Below, in pieces: positions 43,888-53,666 of a DNA stretch of 64,000 nt; the stretch's first letter is position 1; each line of letters opens with the position of its first letter. The stretch is from NCBI RefSeq assembly GCF_003012935.1, contig NZ_PUDR01000019.1, forward strand, positions 1-64,000. The letters run 5' to 3'. The position numbers and the translations under genes were made by a program. The notes under the pieces are model-generated. The model saw only the letters and a list, made by a program, of their open reading frames with translations, did not search any database and was not told the origin of the DNA. Origin of the DNA: Pannonibacter carbonis. Lineage in GTDB: Bacteria > Pseudomonadota > Alphaproteobacteria > Rhizobiales > Stappiaceae.

Positions 43888-45876
43888 ATGCCCGCCACCA
43901 AGATTCTCTGGGGCCAGATCATCTCCGTTCTCTCCATCGTCCTCATCTGCGTCTGGGGGGCGACCGAATGGGTGGCCTGGCGGCTCGGGTTTCAGCCTGA
44001 ATTGGGCGCGCCATGGTTCCGGCTGTTCGGCTTCCCGATCTACCTGCCGCCATCCTTCTTCTGGTGGTGGTATGGCTATGACGCCTATGCGCCACAGGTC
44101 TTCGTCGAAGGCGCCTATATCGCAGCGTCCGGAGGCTTCATCGCCGTGGCCGTCGCTATCGGCATGTCGGTCTGGCGCGCGCGGGAGGCGAAGAAGGTCG
44201 AGACCTACGGTTCAGCCCGCTGGGCCGAGGCGGAGGAAGTGAAGTCGGCCGGTTTGCTTGGCCCGGATGGCGTCGTGCTCGGCCGCTACGACAGCCACTA
44301 TCTTCGTCACGACGGCCCGGAGCATGTTTTGTGTTTCGCGCCGACGCGCTCCGGCAAGGGCGTCGGCCTGGTCGTGCCGTCGCTGCTGACATGGCCGGGA
44401 TCGGCGATCGTCCATGACATCAAAGGCGAGAACTGGCAGCTCACCGCTGGCTTTCGTGCCCAGCATGGGCGCGTGCTGCTGTTTGATCCGACCAACGCCA
44501 AATCCTCAGCCTATAATCCGTTGCTCGAGGTGCGCCGCGGCGAATGGGAGGTTCGAGACGTCCAGAACATCGCCGACATCCTGGTCGATCCCGAAGGCAG
44601 CCTCGAGAAGCGGAACCATTGGGAGAAAACCAGCCATGCGCTGCTGGTCGGCGCGATCCTCCACGTCCTCTATGCCGAAGCGGACAAGACGCTCGCCGGC
44701 GTCGCGGCCTTCCTCTCAGATCCGAAGCGACCGATCGAATCCACACTCGCGGCGATGATGACGACGGCGCATCTCGGCGAAGCCGGGCCGCATCCGGTGA
44801 TCGCATCGGCGGCGCGCGAACTGCTCAACAAGTCGGACAACGAACGGTCGGGCGTGCTGTCGACCGCCATGTCCTTCCTCGGCCTCTACCGCGATCCCGT
44901 TGTCGCCGAGGTGACGCGCCGCTGCGATTGGCGGATTGGCGACGTCGTGGGTGGAAAGCACCCGACGACGCTCTATCTTGTCGTGCCGCCGTCCGACATC
45001 AACCGCACGAAGCCGCTGATCCGCCTGATCCTCAACCAGGTCGGCCGCCGCCTGACCGAGGATCTCCAGGCGAAAGCCGGCCGTCATCGGCTTCTCCTGA
45101 TGCTCGACGAGTTTCCCGCGCTGGGGCGGCTCGATTTCTTCGAGAGCGCGCTCGCCTTCATGGCGGGCTATGGCCTCAAGAGCTTCCTGATCGCGCAGTC
45201 GCTGAACCAGATCGAGAAGGCGTATGGCGCCAACAACTCGATCCTCGACAATTGCCATGTCCGCGTCAGTTTCGCGACCAATGACGAGCGAACGGCCAAG
45301 CGCGTGTCGGATGCGCTCGGCACCGCCACCGAGATGAAGGCGATGAAAAACTATGCCGGACACCGTCTGTCGCCCTGGCTCGGGCACCTGATGGTGTCGC
45401 GCTCTGAGACCGCTCGTCCGCTCCTCACCCCCGGGGAGGTCATGCAGCTTGCGCCCTCCGACGAAATCGTCATGGCTGCCGGCACCCCGCCGATCCGCGC
45501 GAGGAAGGCACGCTATTACGAGGATGCACGCTTCGTTGAACGCATCCTGCCGCCGCCTTCGCTTGCCGCGCCGAAGCAGGTCCGGCCCGATGACTGGACC
45601 ACGCTGCCGTTGCCGCCACGCCCACAGATCGTCGGCGCCAACCAAGCGGCAAAAGCCGCCGATGACGATCCGACCGAATCCGAGCGCCGCCAACAGCCCG
45701 AACTCAACCGGGTGAAGCCGGTCGAGAAGCCGATGCCGATCGACAACCCGTTCGAGATCGACGCAGACCGGGACGAGGCCGAGGATGAAGCCGCGCGCAA
45801 CAGCCGGATGAACCGCATCATGCAGGGCGTGGCGCGTCAGGTGTCACTCGATCCAGGCGACGGCATGGACCTGTGA
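43888..45876 (+). CDS. traG: conjugal transfer coupling protein TraG/VirD4
   Basis: 662 aa from ATG at 43888 (aagga upstream). Two N-terminal membrane segments (ISVLSIVLICVWGATEWVAW and AASGGFIAVAVAIGMSVW), Walker A FAPTRSGKGVG (near 152) and Walker B LLMLDEFPALGRLDF (near 404), SLNQIEKAYG. Hexameric inner-membrane ATPase that delivers the relaxase-DNA complex to the trb channel. Confidence 0.93.
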   Translation: MPATKILWGQIISVLSIVLICVWGATEWVAWRLGFQPELGAPWFRLFGFPIYLPPSFFWWWYGYDAYAPQVFVEGAYIAASGGFIAVAVAIGMSVWRAREAKKVETYGSARWAEAEEVKSAGLLGPDGVVLGRYDSHYLRHDGPEHVLCFAPTRSGKGVGLVVPSLLTWPGSAIVHDIKGENWQLTAGFRAQHGRVLLFDPTNAKSSAYNPLLEVRRGEWEVRDVQNIADILVDPEGSLEKRNHWEKTSHALLVGAILHVLYAEADKTLAGVAAFLSDPKRPIESTLAAMMTTAHLGEAGPHPVIASAARELLNKSDNERSGVLSTAMSFLGLYRDPVVAEVTRRCDWRIGDVVGGKHPTTLYLVVPPSDINRTKPLIRLILNQVGRRLTEDLQAKAGRHRLLLMLDEFPALGRLDFFESALAFMAGYGLKSFLIAQSLNQIEKAYGANNSILDNCHVRVSFATNDERTAKRVSDALGTATEMKAMKNYAGHRLSPWLGHLMVSRSETARPLLTPGEVMQLAPSDEIVMAAGTPPIRARKARYYEDARFVERILPPPSLAAPKQVRPDDWTTLPLPPRPQIVGANQAAKAADDDPTESERRQQPELNRVKPVEKPMPIDNPFEIDADRDEAEDEAARNSRMNRIMQGVARQVSLDPGDGMDL

Positions 45877-45883
45877 GACACCC

Positions 45884-46336
45884 ATGACAAAATCATCCCG
45901 CAAGCAGCGCCTGTCCGTCTACCTCGATCCAGCGGTCATGAACCGACTGGCCGAACACGCCGCACGGCGCGATCATTCCCGCTCTCTTGTCGCGGAAGCG
46001 GCAATCGAATCCTTTCTCTCGCCCGATGCCGCCGAAAAACAGGAAGCAGCGATCACCAAGCGGCTCGACCAGCTCGATCGTCGCATGACGAGGCTGGAGC
46101 GCGATGTTGGTATCGCCGTGGAAAGCCTCGCGGTGTTCATCAAATACTGGGTCTCGACCATGCCGACACTGCCGGAGCCGGCTGCGCAGGCTGCCCGCGC
46201 GAAGGCGGGCGAACGCTATGATCAGTTCGTCACCGCGCTCGGACGACGCCTGGCCAAGGGGCCTAAGCTGCGGCAGGAAATTTCCGAGGATATGAACGAC
46301 TCGGAGCATCAGGATAGTCGCACGCGCGGCGAATAG
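45884..46336 (+). CDS. CopG/ribbon-helix-helix regulator
   Basis: 150 aa. N-terminal RHH (RKQRLSVYLDPAVMNRLAEHAARRDHSRSLVAEAAIESFL), then a coiled coil (KRLDQLDRRMTRLERDVGIAVESLAVFIK). In Tn4371-like elements the gene between traG and trbB is of this type and may regulate trb; inferred. 7 bp after traG. Confidence 0.82.
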   Translation: MTKSSRKQRLSVYLDPAVMNRLAEHAARRDHSRSLVAEAAIESFLSPDAAEKQEAAITKRLDQLDRRMTRLERDVGIAVESLAVFIKYWVSTMPTLPEPAAQAARAKAGERYDQFVTALGRRLAKGPKLRQEISEDMNDSEHQDSRTRGE

Positions 46337-46455
46337 TCATGGTCAGGGCGCCTGCAAGATCCGGTGGCAACCGCCGTTCTCCTGTATTTGCACGCTACAC
46401 TACTACGACGCTGAATCCTTGTTGAATCCGCCCAAAATCAGGCTCTTTTAATCAA

Positions 46456-46497
46456 CCCCGCAAGGGGAAGGTCTGTCTGTCCCCGCTGAGTTCGGGG
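46456..46497 (+). promoter_or_regulatory. two short hairpins in the trb operon leader
   Basis: cccc (46456-46459) / gggg (46464-46467) with a gcaa tetraloop, and ccccg (46481-46485) / cgggg (46493-46497) just before the trbB start. The second one includes the likely ribosome-binding stretch, so it might limit translation of trbB. The 165-bp gap also holds the probable promoter. Confidence 0.35.
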
Positions 46498-46501
46498 CGA
46501 C

Positions 46502-47494
46502 ATGAAGGCTTCACAACACAATCAAGAAGGCTTTGCGCGGGGCGCGCGAATGCTGCGCACGGCGCTGGGACCGGCGATTGCCCGGTTTCTGGAAGATGCG
46601 TCCGTCGTCGAGGTGATGCTGAACCCGGACGGGCGCATTTGGATAGATCGGCTCTCCGAAGGACTGTCCGATACGGGCGAACGTTTGTCGCCCGCCGATG
46701 GCGAACGTATCGTCCGCCTGGTCGCGCACCATGTCGGCGCGGAGGTCCATGCCGGCGCCCCGCGCGTTTCCGCCGAACTGCCCGAGACGGGGGAGCGGTT
46801 CGAAGGCCTGTTGCCGCCGGTGGTCGCGGCGCCCGCCTTCGCCATCCGCAAACCCGCCGTCGCCGTGTTCACGCTCGACGACTACATCCGCGCGCGCGTC
46901 ATGTCGGCCGCCCAGGCCGAGGCATTGCGCGAGGGCGTTGCGTCCCGGGCCAACATCCTCGTTGCCGGCGGCACCTCGACCGGCAAGACAACACTGAGCA
47001 ACGCGCTGCTCGCCGAGGTGGCGAAGACTGCCGATCGCGTCGTCATCATCGAGGACACGCGCGAACTGCAATGCGCCGCGCCCAATCTCGTGGCCATGCG
47101 GACCAAGGATGGCGTCGCCTCGCTGTCCGATCTCGTCCGGTCCTCGATGCGCCTGCGCCCCGACCGCATCCCGGTCGGTGAGGTGCGCGGCGCCGAAGCC
47201 CTCGACCTCTTGAAGGCATGGGGCACCGGCCATCCCGGCGGGATCGGCACGATCCACGCCGGTAGCGCCATCGGCGCGCTCCGGCGCATGGAACAGCTCA
47301 TCCAGGAAACCGTCGTCACGGTCCCGCGCGCGCTGATCGCCGAGACGATCGACCTTGTGGCGGTGCTGTCCGGTCGCGGGTCCGCGCGCCGGCTTTCCGA
47401 ACTCGCCCGCGTCGAGGGCCTCGGCCCGGACGGTGATTACCGAGTCGTGCCCGCCACCATTCACCCCCAGCCCGAAGAAGGAACCTCTCAATGA
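46502..47494 (+). CDS. trbB: conjugal transfer ATPase TrbB (VirB11)
   Basis: 330 aa. Walker [10 protein letters not shown] (about 157-165), then [35 protein letters not shown] and [11 protein letters not shown], standard for VirB11 secretion ATPases. Cytoplasmic hexamer that powers pilus assembly and DNA transfer. First gene of the trb operon; 4-bp overlap with trbC. Confidence 0.95.
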   Translation: MKASQHNQEGFARGARMLRTALGPAIARFLEDASVVEVMLNPDGRIWIDRLSEGLSDTGERLSPADGERIVRLVAHHVGAEVHAGAPRVSAELPETGERFEGLLPPVVAAPAFAIRKPAVAVFTLDDYIRARVMSAAQAEALREGVASRANILVAGGTSTGKTTLSNALLAEVAKTADRVVIIEDTRELQCAAPNLVAMRTKDGVASLSDLVRSSMRLRPDRIPVGEVRGAEALDLLKAWGTGHPGGIGTIHAGSAIGALRRMEQLIQETVVTVPRALIAETIDLVAVLSGRGSARRLSELARVEGLGPDGDYRVVPATIHPQPEEGTSQ

Positions 47495-47832
47495 TGCCTG
47501 TTGTTCAACGCCTGCGCCTGACGCGCCGGCACCTCGCCATGATCGTATCGGTCGCCACGCTGAGCTTGGGTCTGGCCGCGCCCGCCCATGCATCCGGCTC
47601 GTCGATGCCGTGGGAACAGCCGCTGCAACAGATCTTGCAGTCGATCGAAGGTCCGGTCGCCAAGATCATCGCGGTCATCATTATCATCACGACCGGTCTG
47701 ACGCTCGCCTTCGGCGACACATCGGGCGGATTCCGCCGCCTGATCCAGATCGTGTTCGGCCTGTCGATTGCTTTCGCCGCGTCGAGCTTCTTCCTGTCCT
47801 TCTTCTCGTTCGGCGGAGGGGCGCTGGTCTGA
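47491..47832 (+). CDS. trbC: conjugal transfer pilin TrbC (VirB2)
   Basis: 113 aa. Long signal peptide (HLAMIVSVATLSLGLAAPAHA) followed by two hydrophobic segments (VAKIIAVIIIITTGLTLAFG and IVFGLSIAFAASSFFLSFFSFG). Major pilus subunit, probably processed by the TraF-like peptidase at 40188. 1-bp overlap with trbD. Confidence 0.92.
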   Translation: MMPVVQRLRLTRRHLAMIVSVATLSLGLAAPAHASGSSMPWEQPLQQILQSIEGPVAKIIAVIIIITTGLTLAFGDTSGGFRRLIQIVFGLSIAFAASSFFLSFFSFGGGALV

Positions 47833-48113
47833 TGGCAAGCGTCGTCGAACAGGGCGGAGACGTGCCCGGATACACCGTCCCGCTGCACAGGGCGCTAAGC
47901 GAACCGATCCTGCTCGGCGGCGCGCCGCGCGCTATCGCCATCATGAACGGCACGCTGGCCGGCGCAGTCGGCCTTGGCCTGCGGCTCTGGCTGGTCGGTA
48001 TCGCCATCTGGGCGATCGGACACTTCGCGGCCGTCTGGGCGGCGAAGCGCGATCCGCTTTTCGTCGAGGTCGGCCGCCGCCATCTGCGCATCCCCGCGCA
48101 CCTTTCGGTCTGA
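47832..48113 (+). CDS. trbD: conjugal transfer protein TrbD (VirB3)
   Basis: 93 aa from ATG at 47832. VPGYTVPLHRALSEPILLGGAPR, then two hydrophobic stretches and AKRDPLFVEVGRRHLRIPA, typical of TrbD. Inner-membrane component that works with TrbE. Confidence 0.92.
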   Translation: MASVVEQGGDVPGYTVPLHRALSEPILLGGAPRAIAIMNGTLAGAVGLGLRLWLVGIAIWAIGHFAAVWAAKRDPLFVEVGRRHLRIPAHLSV

Positions 48114-48124
48114 GGGAGCGGGGC

Positions 48125-50563
48125 ATGATGAATCTCGCCGAATATCGTAACAGACAAGCCCGGCTCGCCGACTTCCTGCCCTGGGTGGCGCTGGCCTGGC
48201 CCGGCATCGTGCTCAATAAGGATGGCAGCTTCCAGCGCACCGCGCGGTTTCGTGGTCCCGATCTGGATTCGGCGGTGCCGGCCGAGCTGGTCGCGGTCGC
48301 TGGCCGCCTCAACAACGCCTTCCGGCGTCTCGGCTCCGGTTGGGCGATCTTCGTCGAAGCGCAGCGCCACGCCGCCGCGACCTATCCCGCCAGCGTGTTC
48401 CCGGATGCCGCGTCCGCGCTGGTCGATGCGGAACGGAAAGCCGATTTCGAGGAAGCAGGATCGCATTTCGAGTCCAGCTATTTCCTCACCTTCACCTATC
48501 TGCCGCCGGCCGAGGACGCCGCCCGCGCCGAGACCTGGCTCTATGAGGGCCGTGAGAAGACCGGCATCGACCCCCATGAGGTGATGGCGGGCTTCGCCGA
48601 CCGCACCGACCGGCTGCTGCGCTTAGTCGAAGCCTTCATGCCCGAATGCCGCTGGCTCGATGACGGGGAGACCCTGACCTACCTGCACGGCTGCGTCTCG
48701 ACGCACCGCCACCGCGTCCGCGTGCCCGAGACGCCGGTCTATCTCGATGCGCTGCTCGCCGATCAGCCGCTGACCGGCGGGCTGGAGCCGCGCTTAGGAT
48801 CGGCGCATCTGCGCGTTCTGACGATCACCGGATTTCCGACAGCGACCACGCCGGGTTTGCTCGATGAGCTGAACCGGCTGGCCTTTCCCTATCGCTGGTC
48901 AACGCGTGCGATCCTGCTCGACAAGACCGACGCGACCAAGCTGCTGACCAAGATCAGGCGGCAGTGGTTCGCCAAGCGCAAGTCGATCGCTGCCATCCTC
49001 AAGGAAGTCATGACCAACGAGCAATCCGTGCTGGTGGACACGGATGCATCGAACAAGGCGGCGGACGCCGATCTCGCGCTTCAGGAACTCGGCGCCGACT
49101 ATGCCGGGATCGCCTATGTCACAGCCACCGTGACAGTGTGGGACGGCGATCCGCGCGTCGCCGACGAGAAGCTACGTCTCGTCGAGAAGGTCATCCAGGG
49201 CCGCGACTTCACGGCGATGGCCGAGACCATCAACGCGGTCGATGCCTGGCTCGGCAGCCTGCCGGGGCACGTTTACGCCAATGTCCGGCAACCGCCGATC
49301 AGCACTTTGAACCTCGCCCACATGATCCCCTTGTCGGCAGTGTGGGCGGGGCCCGAACGGGACGAGCATTTCGCAGCACCCCCGCTGCTCTTCGGCAAGA
49401 CCGAAGGCTCGACCCCGTTCCGGTTTGCCCTTCATGTCGGCGATGTCGGCCATACGCTGATCGTCGGGCCGACCGGCGCGGGCAAGTCCGTGCTGCTGGC
49501 GCTGATGGCCTTGCAGTTCCGCCGCTATCCGGGCTGCCAAGTCTTCGCCTTCGATTTCGGCGGTTCGATCCGCGCAGCCGCACTCGCCATGCGCGGCGAT
49601 TGGCACGATCTCGGCGGGGGCCTGACGGATGGCTCGGAAACGTCCGTCAGCCTTCAACCGCTCGCCCGTATCGAGGAGACGGCCGAACGAGCATGGGCGG
49701 CCGACTGGATCGTCGCGATCCTGACCCGCGAGAGCATCGCCATCACGCCGGAAGTGAAAGAGCATATCTGGACGGCGCTGACCTCGCTCGCCTCCGCGCC
49801 GCTCGACGAACGCACGATTACCGGTCTCTGCGTGTTGCTCCAGTCCAACGACCTCAAGCAGGCATTGCGCCCATATTGCATCGGCGGCGCCTGGGGTCGA
49901 CTGCTCGACGCCGAAAGCGAGCATCTCGGCACGGCGACGGTGCAGGCGTTCGAGACCGAAGGGCTGATCGGCACCGAGGCCACGCCCGCCGTACTCGCCT
50001 ACTTGTTCCACCGGATCGAAGACCGACTCGACGGCTCGCCGACACTCATCATAGTCGACGAAGGCTGGCTGGCGCTCGACGACGAGAGTTTCGCCGGCCA
50101 GCTTCGCGAATGGCTGAAGACGCTGCGCAAGAAGAACGCCTCCGTCATTTTCGCCACGCAGTCGCTCAGCGACATCGACGGATCGGCCATCGCGCCCGCC
50201 ATCATCGAAAGCTGCCAGACCCGGCTGCTGCTGCCGAATGAGCGCGCGATCGAGCCCCAGATCACCGCAATCTATCGCCGCTTCGGCCTCAACGACCGGC
50301 AGATCGAGATCCTCGCCCGCGCCATGCCGAAGCGCGACTATTACTGCCAGTCGCGCCGCGGCAACCGTCTGTTCGAACTCGGCCTCTCTGAGGTGGCGCT
50401 GGCCCTCTGCGCCGCATCGTCGAAGACCGATCAGGCTGCGATCGCCAGCATAGTCGCAGAGCATGGCGTGGACGGCTTCCTCGATGCCTGGCTGCGCCAT
50501 CGCGGCGTGACCTGGGCCGCCGACCTCATTCCCAACCTCGCCAACAAGGAGAAGTCCCAATGA
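48125..50563 (+). CDS. trbE: conjugal transfer ATPase TrbE (VirB4)
   Basis: 812 aa from ATG at 48125 (a second ATG follows directly). CagE/TrbE N-terminal domain, Walker A VGPTGAGKSV (near 449), Walker B LIIVDEGWLALDDE (near 640), QSLSDIDGSAIAPAIIESC. Largest ATPase of the mating channel. Length is normal. ATGA overlap with trbJ. Confidence 0.95.
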   Translation: MMNLAEYRNRQARLADFLPWVALAWPGIVLNKDGSFQRTARFRGPDLDSAVPAELVAVAGRLNNAFRRLGSGWAIFVEAQRHAAATYPASVFPDAASALVDAERKADFEEAGSHFESSYFLTFTYLPPAEDAARAETWLYEGREKTGIDPHEVMAGFADRTDRLLRLVEAFMPECRWLDDGETLTYLHGCVSTHRHRVRVPETPVYLDALLADQPLTGGLEPRLGSAHLRVLTITGFPTATTPGLLDELNRLAFPYRWSTRAILLDKTDATKLLTKIRRQWFAKRKSIAAILKEVMTNEQSVLVDTDASNKAADADLALQELGADYAGIAYVTATVTVWDGDPRVADEKLRLVEKVIQGRDFTAMAETINAVDAWLGSLPGHVYANVRQPPISTLNLAHMIPLSAVWAGPERDEHFAAPPLLFGKTEGSTPFRFALHVGDVGHTLIVGPTGAGKSVLLALMALQFRRYPGCQVFAFDFGGSIRAAALAMRGDWHDLGGGLTDGSETSVSLQPLARIEETAERAWAADWIVAILTRESIAITPEVKEHIWTALTSLASAPLDERTITGLCVLLQSNDLKQALRPYCIGGAWGRLLDAESEHLGTATVQAFETEGLIGTEATPAVLAYLFHRIEDRLDGSPTLIIVDEGWLALDDESFAGQLREWLKTLRKKNASVIFATQSLSDIDGSAIAPAIIESCQTRLLLPNERAIEPQITAIYRRFGLNDRQIEILARAMPKRDYYCQSRRGNRLFELGLSEVALALCAASSKTDQAAIASIVAEHGVDGFLDAWLRHRGVTWAADLIPNLANKEKSQ

Positions 50564-51318
50564 AACTTCGTCGCACCCGTGCGACGCGGCTCGTCGCCGC
50601 GCTGCTGATCACACCCATCGCGGTCGCCTCGATGCTGGCGACGCCGGCGTACGCCATCATCGTCTTCGATCCGTCGAACTATGCTCAGAACGTCCTCACC
50701 GCCGCGCGCTCACTTCAGCAGATCACCAACCAAATCACCTCGCTTCAGAACGAAGCGCAGATGCTGATCAACCAGGCCCGCAATCTTGCGAGCCTGCCTT
50801 ATTCCTCGCTCCAGCAGCTTCAGCAGTCGGTGCAGCGCACGCAGCAACTGCTCAGCCAGGCGCAGAACATCGCTTACAACGTGCAAGCGATCGATCAGGC
50901 GTTCCAGACCAAATACGCCAATGTCTCGATGTCAGCGTCGGACGCCCAGCTCGTCGCCGACGCTCGTTCACGCTGGCAGAACACGGTCGGCGGATTGCAG
51001 GACGCCATGCGCGTGCAGGCGACCGCCGTCGGCAATATCGACACCAATCGGACGCAGATGTCGGCCTTGGTCGGAGCGAGCCAGTCGGCGACCGGTGCTC
51101 TTCAGGCAACGCAGGCCGGCAACCAGCTTCTCGCGCTTCAGGCCCAGCAGCTCGCCGATCTGACCGCCGTTGTCGCCGCCAACGGCCGCGCGCAGGCGCT
51201 GCAATCGGCTGAGCAGGCCGCGGCAGCCGCGCAGGGGCAGGAACAGCGCCGCCGCTTCCTGACGCCCGGCGCCGGCTACCAGCCGGGTAATGCGCAGATG
51301 TTCCACGGCAACAACTGA
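50560..51318 (+). CDS. trbJ: P-type conjugative transfer protein TrbJ (VirB5)
   Basis: 252 aa. Signal peptide (LVAALLITPIAVASMLATPAYA), then IIVFDPSNYAQNVLTAARSL and a long Gln-rich coiled coil (about 45-115). Periplasmic minor pilus-tip component. Confidence 0.92.
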   Translation: MKLRRTRATRLVAALLITPIAVASMLATPAYAIIVFDPSNYAQNVLTAARSLQQITNQITSLQNEAQMLINQARNLASLPYSSLQQLQQSVQRTQQLLSQAQNIAYNVQAIDQAFQTKYANVSMSASDAQLVADARSRWQNTVGGLQDAMRVQATAVGNIDTNRTQMSALVGASQSATGALQATQAGNQLLALQAQQLADLTAVVAANGRAQALQSAEQAAAAAQGQEQRRRFLTPGAGYQPGNAQMFHGNN

Positions 51319-51328
51319 GGATCGCGCG

Positions 51329-51613
51329 ATGGACGGTAAGACCCTCGCACGCATCGGCGCCGTCGTCTTCATCGCGCTCGCCGTCGTGGCGACCGCGATC
51401 GAGGTCAATCGTCCTGTTTATCAGGCGGAGAGCCAGACGGCACAGCGACCACCGCTCGTCACGCGAGATCCGCTCGATGCGGAACTCACCCGGTGCAGCG
51501 GGATCGGAGCGGCAGGTAGCCGCGATCCGTCTTGCCTGAAGGCCTGGGCCGAAAATCGCCGTCGCTTCCTAGGTCAACCGGCCACGGCCACGCAGTCCGA
51601 AGGAGCACGCTGA
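51329..51613 (+). CDS. putative entry exclusion protein TrbK-alt
   Basis: 94 aa from ATG at 51329. One N-terminal membrane helix (LARIGAVVFIALAVVATAIEV), then a short periplasmic domain with two Cys (LTRCSGIGAAGSRDPSCLKAW). This is the TrbK-alt form found between trbJ and trbL, thought to block entry of a second copy of the element. Confidence 0.85.
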   Translation: MDGKTLARIGAVVFIALAVVATAIEVNRPVYQAESQTAQRPPLVTRDPLDAELTRCSGIGAAGSRDPSCLKAWAENRRRFLGQPATATQSEGAR

Positions 51614-51615
51614 TC

Positions 51616-52980
51616 ATGCAGGGCACCGGCGTCATTGACCATTTCCTCGACGTCTTCACCCGCTACATCGATAGCGGCTTCGGGTTGCTCAAACCCGAGG
51701 TGGCCTTCATCGCCACCACGCTGATCGTAATCGACGTGACGCTGGCCGCGCTGTTCTGGAGCTGGGGCGCCGACGAGGACATCATCGCGCGCCTCGTCAA
51801 GAAGACGCTGTTCGTCGGCGTCTTCGCCTACATCATCGGCAACTGGAACAATCTCGCGCGCATCGTCTTCGAGAGCTTCGCAGGGCTAGGCCTCAAGGCG
51901 TCCGGCACCGGCTTCTCAGTCAGCGATCTCCTGCGCCCCGGCAAGGTCGCGCAGACCGGCCTCGACGCTGGCCGGCCGCTGCTCGATTCCATCTCGAACC
52001 TCATGGGCTATTGGTCCTTCTTCGAGAACTTCATCCAGATCGCGTGCATGTTGTTCGCCTGGGTGCTGGTGCTACTCGCCTTCTTCGTTCTTGCCGTCCA
52101 GCTTTTCGTCACGCTGATCGAGTTCAAGCTGACGACGCTCGCCGGCTTCGTGCTGATCCCCTTCGGCCTGTTCGGCAAATCCGCCTTCATGGCCGAACGG
52201 GTGCTCGGCAACGTCATCTCGTCCGGCATCAAGGTGCTGGTGCTCGCCGTCATCATCGGCATCGGCTCGACCCTTTTCTCTGAGTTCACCCAGGGCTTCG
52301 GTGGCGCCACGCCCTCGATCGACGATGCGATGGCGATCGTTCTGGCGGCGCTCTCGCTGCTAGGCCTCGGCATCTTCGGCCCCGGCATCGCCAACGGCTT
52401 GGTCTCCGGCGGTCCGCAACTCGGCGCAGGCGCAGTCATCGGCACGGGTCTCGCCGCAGGCGGGGTCGTCGCTGCTGGCGCGGCCACTGTCGGCGCTGTT
52501 GCCTCCGGGGGCGCGGCGCTGGCAGGCGGCGCGGCCGCCGCTGCCCGTGGCGGAGCCGCACTCGCCGGTGGCGCATCCACTGCCTACAGCCTCGGCGCGG
52601 CCGGTGAAACCGGTGCATCCGCCGTCGCGTCAGGCCTCGGCAACGTCGCCTCGACCGGCGCACGGGCAGCGGTCTCGCCGCTGCGCCGCGCGGCTGGTCG
52701 CGCCGCCGACAGCATCCGGGAAAGCTACCAGTCGGGTGCGCGCGCCGCCTTCGAGACGACGGGCGGGTCTTCGACCGCAGGCACGGTCAGCGGCGATGGC
52801 GCTGAAGCCGCATCCGGATCAACCGCTTCGTCCGCCGCCACCGACAACCCGCCGGCCTGGGCGACGCGCATGAGACGCTCGCAGCAACTCACGCACGGCG
52901 TTCAGGCCGCCGCCCATGCGGTGCGCAGCGGCGACGCCCATGGCGGCGGCTCTTCCGTCAACCTCTCTGAAAGTGACTGA
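51616..52980 (+). CDS. trbL: P-type conjugative transfer protein TrbL (VirB6)
   Basis: 454 aa from ATG at 51616. Six or so membrane segments in the first ~290 residues (FIATTLIVIDVTLAALFWSW, ACMLFAWVLVLLAFFVLAVQ, GIKVLVLAVIIGIGSTLF), then an Ala/Gly-rich cytoplasmic or periplasmic tail of ~160 residues. Forms the inner-membrane channel. Confidence 0.93.
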   Translation: MQGTGVIDHFLDVFTRYIDSGFGLLKPEVAFIATTLIVIDVTLAALFWSWGADEDIIARLVKKTLFVGVFAYIIGNWNNLARIVFESFAGLGLKASGTGFSVSDLLRPGKVAQTGLDAGRPLLDSISNLMGYWSFFENFIQIACMLFAWVLVLLAFFVLAVQLFVTLIEFKLTTLAGFVLIPFGLFGKSAFMAERVLGNVISSGIKVLVLAVIIGIGSTLFSEFTQGFGGATPSIDDAMAIVLAALSLLGLGIFGPGIANGLVSGGPQLGAGAVIGTGLAAGGVVAAGAATVGAVASGGAALAGGAAAAARGGAALAGGASTAYSLGAAGETGASAVASGLGNVASTGARAAVSPLRRAAGRAADSIRESYQSGARAAFETTGGSSTAGTVSGDGAEAASGSTASSAATDNPPAWATRMRRSQQLTHGVQAAAHAVRSGDAHGGGSSVNLSESD

Positions 52981-52982
52981 CT

Positions 52983-53666
52983 ATGTTCAAGCGACCTTCC
53001 ACCCATTACGGCAAATCCCCCGAACCTGAGACGCCCTATCAGCGCGCCGCGCAGGTGTGGGACGATCGCATCGGCTCCGCCCGCGTGCAGGCGAGAAACT
53101 GGCGCCTGATGGCCTTCGGCTCACTCGCCGTGTCGTCGGGATTGTCTGCCGCGCTTGTCTGGCAGTCCATGAATGGTTCAGTCGTGCCGTGGGTCGTGCA
53201 GGTCGATCGCCTCGGCCAGGCGCAGGCGGTCGCGCCCGCCACCGCCGACTATCAGCCGAATGACGCGCAGATCGCCTTCTACCTCGCGCGCTTCATCGAA
53301 GAAGTCCGCTCGATTCCCGCCGATGCGATCATTGTCCGCCAGAACTGGCTGCGCGCCTATGACTACACAACGCAGGGCGGCGCACTCGCGCTCAATGACT
53401 ACGCCCGCGCCAACGATCCCTTCGCCAAGGTCGGCAAGCAACAGGTTGCGATCGAGGTGTCGTCGGTCATTCGCGCGTCGCCCTCAAGCTTCCGCGTCGC
53501 CTGGATCGAGCGCCGCTATCAGGACGGTTCGCTCAGCGCCACCGAACGCTGGTCGGCGATCCTCACGACCGCCGTGCAGCCGCCCCGCGATGCCGACACG
53601 CTGCGGAAGAACCCTCTCGGAATCTACGTCAACGCCATCAACTGGTCGAAGGAGCTTGGACAATGA
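52983..53666 (+). CDS. trbF: conjugal transfer protein TrbF (VirB8)
   Basis: 227 aa. Short cytoplasmic start (PYQRAAQVWDDRIGSARVQA), one membrane helix (MAFGSLAVSSGLSAALVWQS), then a VirB8-like periplasmic domain (VVPWVVQVDRLGQAQAV, AFYLARFIEEVRSIPAD, RVAWIERRYQDG). Assembly factor of the channel. 4-bp overlap with trbG. Confidence 0.93.
   Translation: MFKRPSTHYGKSPEPETPYQRAAQVWDDRIGSARVQARNWRLMAFGSLAVSSGLSAALVWQSMNGSVVPWVVQVDRLGQAQAVAPATADYQPNDAQIAFYLARFIEEVRSIPADAIIVRQNWLRAYDYTTQGGALALNDYARANDPFAKVGKQQVAIEVSSVIRASPSSFRVAWIERRYQDGSLSATERWSAILTTAVQPPRDADTLRKNPLGIYVNAINWSKELGQ

Noticed and set aside
49172-50560. 462-codon minus-strand frame opposite trbE
   Set aside because: Shadow of trbE; sequence lacks any family feature.
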